In this document: piece by piece, positions 62,351-64,000 of the stretch
Layout of the letters: every line of letters starts with the position of its first letter
Position numbering within the stretch: position 1 is the first letter of the stretch
Assembly: GCF_013314975.1 (NCBI RefSeq)
Contig: NZ_JABTYH010000002.1
Coordinates: 1-64,000 of the forward strand
Reading direction: 5' to 3'
Length of the DNA stretch: 64,000 nt
Source: Pseudarthrobacter oxydans
GTDB taxonomy: Bacteria; Actinomycetota; Actinomycetes; Actinomycetales; Micrococcaceae
Notes under the pieces: generated by a model
What the model was told of the DNA's origin: nothing
The model's database searches: none
Seen by the model: only the letters and a program-made list of their open reading frames with translations
Position numbers and translations under genes: made by a program

Positions 62351-62860
62351 ATGAAGTCCGCAGCGTCAGCCGGTAAATTTGGCTCGGTGATTTTCATTGA
62401 CCGGGACGACCCCTCACGCGGCGACGTCCATCAGCTCCTCAGCGAACACCTGGCGGACATGTTCGCCACCTCCCCGGCCGAAAGCGTCCATGCCCTGGAC
62501 CACTCCGCCCTGTCCGCGCCGTCCATCACTTTTTGGACGGCCCGTGAGGACGGCGGGCTGCTGGGGTGCGGCGCACTCAAACTTCTTGAAGCTAGTCCCG
62601 GATCACCGGTGCACGGCGAGATCAAGTCGATGCGCACTGCGGCAAGCGCCCGGGGACGCGGCGTGGCCACCCTGATGCTCCGCCATATCCTCGACGACGC
62701 CCGCGCCCGGAACCTTGAGCGCGTCTACCTTGAGACTGGCACCGAGGACTACTTCGCCCCCGCGCGCCGGCTGTACGCCCGCAACGGCTTCACGGAGTGC
62801 CCGCCGTTCGCCGGCTACGTCCTGGACCCCAACAGCGTCTTTATGGAGCTCCGTCTGTAG
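62351..62860 (+). CDS. GNAT-family N-acetyltransferase
   Basis: 169 aa. Core GNAT motif: GEIKSMRTAASARGRGVATLMLRHILDDARARNLERVYLETGTEDYFAPARRLYARNGFTECPPFAGY; the ARGRGVA loop binds acetyl-CoA. The MaoC/YhhY-like layout with SMRT suggests a small-molecule or amino-acid substrate. ATG at 62351 is the natural start. Divergent from the Tat hydrolase gene. Confidence 0.9.
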   Translation: MKSAASAGKFGSVIFIDRDDPSRGDVHQLLSEHLADMFATSPAESVHALDHSALSAPSITFWTAREDGGLLGCGALKLLEASPGSPVHGEIKSMRTAASARGRGVATLMLRHILDDARARNLERVYLETGTEDYFAPARRLYARNGFTECPPFAGYVLDPNSVFMELRL

Positions 62861-62914
62861 GACCTGCTCCAGCGGACACGGCGGAGACAGCGCGGGGTGC
62901 CAGGCTGCGCTGCT

Positions 62915-63694
62915 TCATGCAGCAAAGCGCGTCAGGCAGCGAGCCGCGTCAGCAGCACCTGTTCCAGGGGGCTGACAAAAACCGGCAGGCAGTCGGGCGG
63001 GATGAACGGAGGTTCCCGGTCCGGGTGCTCGGCTGGGTAGTACCGGCGGGACCGGCCCCAGCCCGTCGATCTCGGCCGGTTCGTCGGTAATGCCGAGGAA
63101 GGAGAGGACCGGAACGGTCACCAGGACATCAGCCTTGGGGGAAGGCACGTCTCCAACGTCCTGGTTCGCGCTGCCCAGCAGCAGCCCTGCCGCAATGTCG
63201 GCGCCCAACTGGCTGAGATTGCGGGGTTCCCGCGGGCCCTGCAGGCCGCGGGCCAGTGCCGTCGACTTGTTCCAGACGGCCAAGGCCGTGTCGCCGGGAA
63301 GATAGAGCGACAACCAGGCCATGCCGTCCCGGTCCGGACTGAACTCCACTCGGCGGTCCGCCACGCTCTTCGCATGGCGTTCCTCGAGCGACTCAGGGTG
63401 GTGGCGTTCACGCCAGGCCCGGAGCTTCCGCCGGAACCGGGCGGGCACCAGCTCTCCGGGCGCGGCGCCGCGGCCCGCGTCCGGGCCGAAGAAGTGGGCC
63501 TCCAGGGCGGAGACTGCTGCGGGAGTGAGGCCGGCTGTCTCATCCACCACGGTGCGTGCGTGCTGCCAGCCGATGGCGCCGGTTTGCAGCGCATCGAGTG
63601 CCGCCGGCAAGGACGTGGCCAGCGCGTGGGATTCTCCCAGCAGGGCGGCTGCGGCGCGTTCGCCGATGGTGAGCGCGCATGCGACTTGTGCCAC
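62915..63694 (-). pseudogene. Truncated DUF222-family gene
   Basis: 259 aa remains of a DUF222/HNH-type protein (normally about 450-550 aa). The middle of DUF222 is recognisable: ESHALATSLPAALDALQTGAIGWQHARTVVDETAGLTPAAV, RERHHPESLEERHAKSVADRRVEFSPDRDGMAWLSLYLPGDTALAVW, SPKADVLVTVPVLSFLGITDEPAEIDGLGPVPP. The N-terminal 100 or so residues are missing. After GPVPP the sequence leaves the family (another frame here reads EPPFIPPDCLPVFVSPLEQVL), and the C-terminal HNH domain is absent. The 5' end abuts a half copy of the dispersed palindrome at 63699-63717. Confidence 0.75.
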
Positions 63695-63698
63695 CTAA

Positions 63699-63717
63699 CC
63701 TCCCGCCGTCGTCCGCT
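63699..63717. repeat. Half copy of dispersed palindrome at a gene break
   Basis: CCTCCCGCCGTCGTCCGCT, one arm plus loop of the dispersed palindrome. It touches the broken 5' end of the DUF222 gene (63694), 5 bp away. The missing arm would lie where the lost part of the gene began. Confidence 0.65.
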
Positions 63718-63812
63718 GGCGTCAAGAGGCGCGCCTGCCCCCGGCCTGAAGCCCAACGTCACAAAACGCGGCCGCCTCCGGATCAGGCCAGGCAACGCCC
63801 TACCCTTAACCT

Positions 63813-64000
63813 GTGACTTTGACTAAAATGCGCACCGCCGCCGCGAGCTCCCTCGCCGCTGCCGGTCTCCTGTTGTCCCTCGCCGCCTGTTCCGCGCCGG
63901 CCACCACCCAGCCAACCACCTCCGCACCGTCGCCCTCGGCCGCGGCGTCATCCACCGCCGCCGACGCTCCCTGCGACGGCGTGAAGGTCATCGTCGACTC
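63813..64000 (+). CDS. Start of a secreted lipoprotein gene, cut by the window end
   Basis: 62 residues visible, from a GTG (63813) or an in-frame ATG (63828). Lipoprotein signal ending LLLSLAAC, a Thr/Ser/Pro/Ala linker, then APCDGVKVIVD at the edge. The linker and Cys fit secreted actinobacterial lipoproteins; the family cannot be told from what is present. Confidence 0.75.
   Translation, partial: MTLTKMRTAAASSLAAAGLLLSLAACSAPATTQPTTSAPSPSAAASSTAADAPCDGVKVIVD

Overview
This is a GC-rich actinobacterial chromosome segment. Gene content and style point to the Micrococcaceae, probably Arthrobacter or Pseudarthrobacter; this is inferred, as there is no rRNA to confirm it. Supporting signs are third codon positions almost always G or C, AAGGAG-type ribosome binding sites with many ATGA overlaps, GAF-ANTAR regulators, MmyB-type HTH regulators and an actinobacterial glycine riboswitch. 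I see no tRNA, rRNA, CRISPR array, transposase or prophage. It reads as ordinary chromosome with several small accessory modules.

Layout. 1-5.5 kb: a penicillin-binding protein behind a 34-bp palindrome, a DUF1992 protein, a thioesterase, an ArsR/SRPBCC pair with an operator over the ArsR start codon, and an S51-type peptidase. 5.6-9.9 kb: four GAF-ANTAR regulators, with a small partner protein that occurs once free-standing and once fused to an ANTAR protein. 10-15.3 kb: a CPBP-like membrane protein, nitronate monooxygenase, and a zinc alcohol dehydrogenase plus cupin next to an MmyB-type regulator, then a VOC protein. 15.4-20 kb: a sulfonate-type ABC operon (ssuA-ssuC-ssuB plus an FMN monooxygenase) behind a Cys-containing 40-aa leader ORF. 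20-29 kb: GNAT, DUF817, MpaB-like oxygenase, a membrane protein/HTH pair, an Hpt-like protein without its histidine, a hydrolase-luciferase-domain fusion with an F420-type reductase, a large DUF5671-like membrane protein and a universal stress protein.

29-39.5 kb, minus strand: a glycine utilisation operon gcvP-gcvT-gcvH-glyA-sdaA-lipA-metF behind a tandem glycine riboswitch. It would turn glycine into serine and then pyruvate, and carries its own lipoyl synthase and a one-carbon reductase. 39.5-48.4 kb: DUF427, an MBL-rhodanese protein, a GPP34 protein, a zinc-ribbon protein, a NYN-LOTUS putative RNase, an orphan ArsA ATPase, a DUF3846 protein, a 44-aa basic protein and a membrane-anchored matrixin-like protease. 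48.5-53.2 kb: an ammonium transporter, a TetR regulator, a GlnT-type glutamine synthetase and a MetX-like hydrolase, tied together by four copies of one palindromic operator. 53.2-64 kb: hydrolases, SRPBCC, secreted phosphoesterases, a PQQ-type sugar dehydrogenase, an MFS/cyclophilin-like/MmyB/Tat-hydrolase group, GNAT, a broken DUF222 gene and the start of a lipoprotein gene.

The most striking window-wide signal is a dispersed perfect or near-perfect palindrome with core GCGGACGACGGCGGGA. It sits at gene ends in about a dozen places (2.5, 3.8, 9.9, 23.9, 28.8, 40.4, 41.9, 43.2, 46.4, 54.0 and 54.7 kb). Half copies lie at 44.5 and 63.7 kb, the second directly at the broken end of the DUF222 gene.
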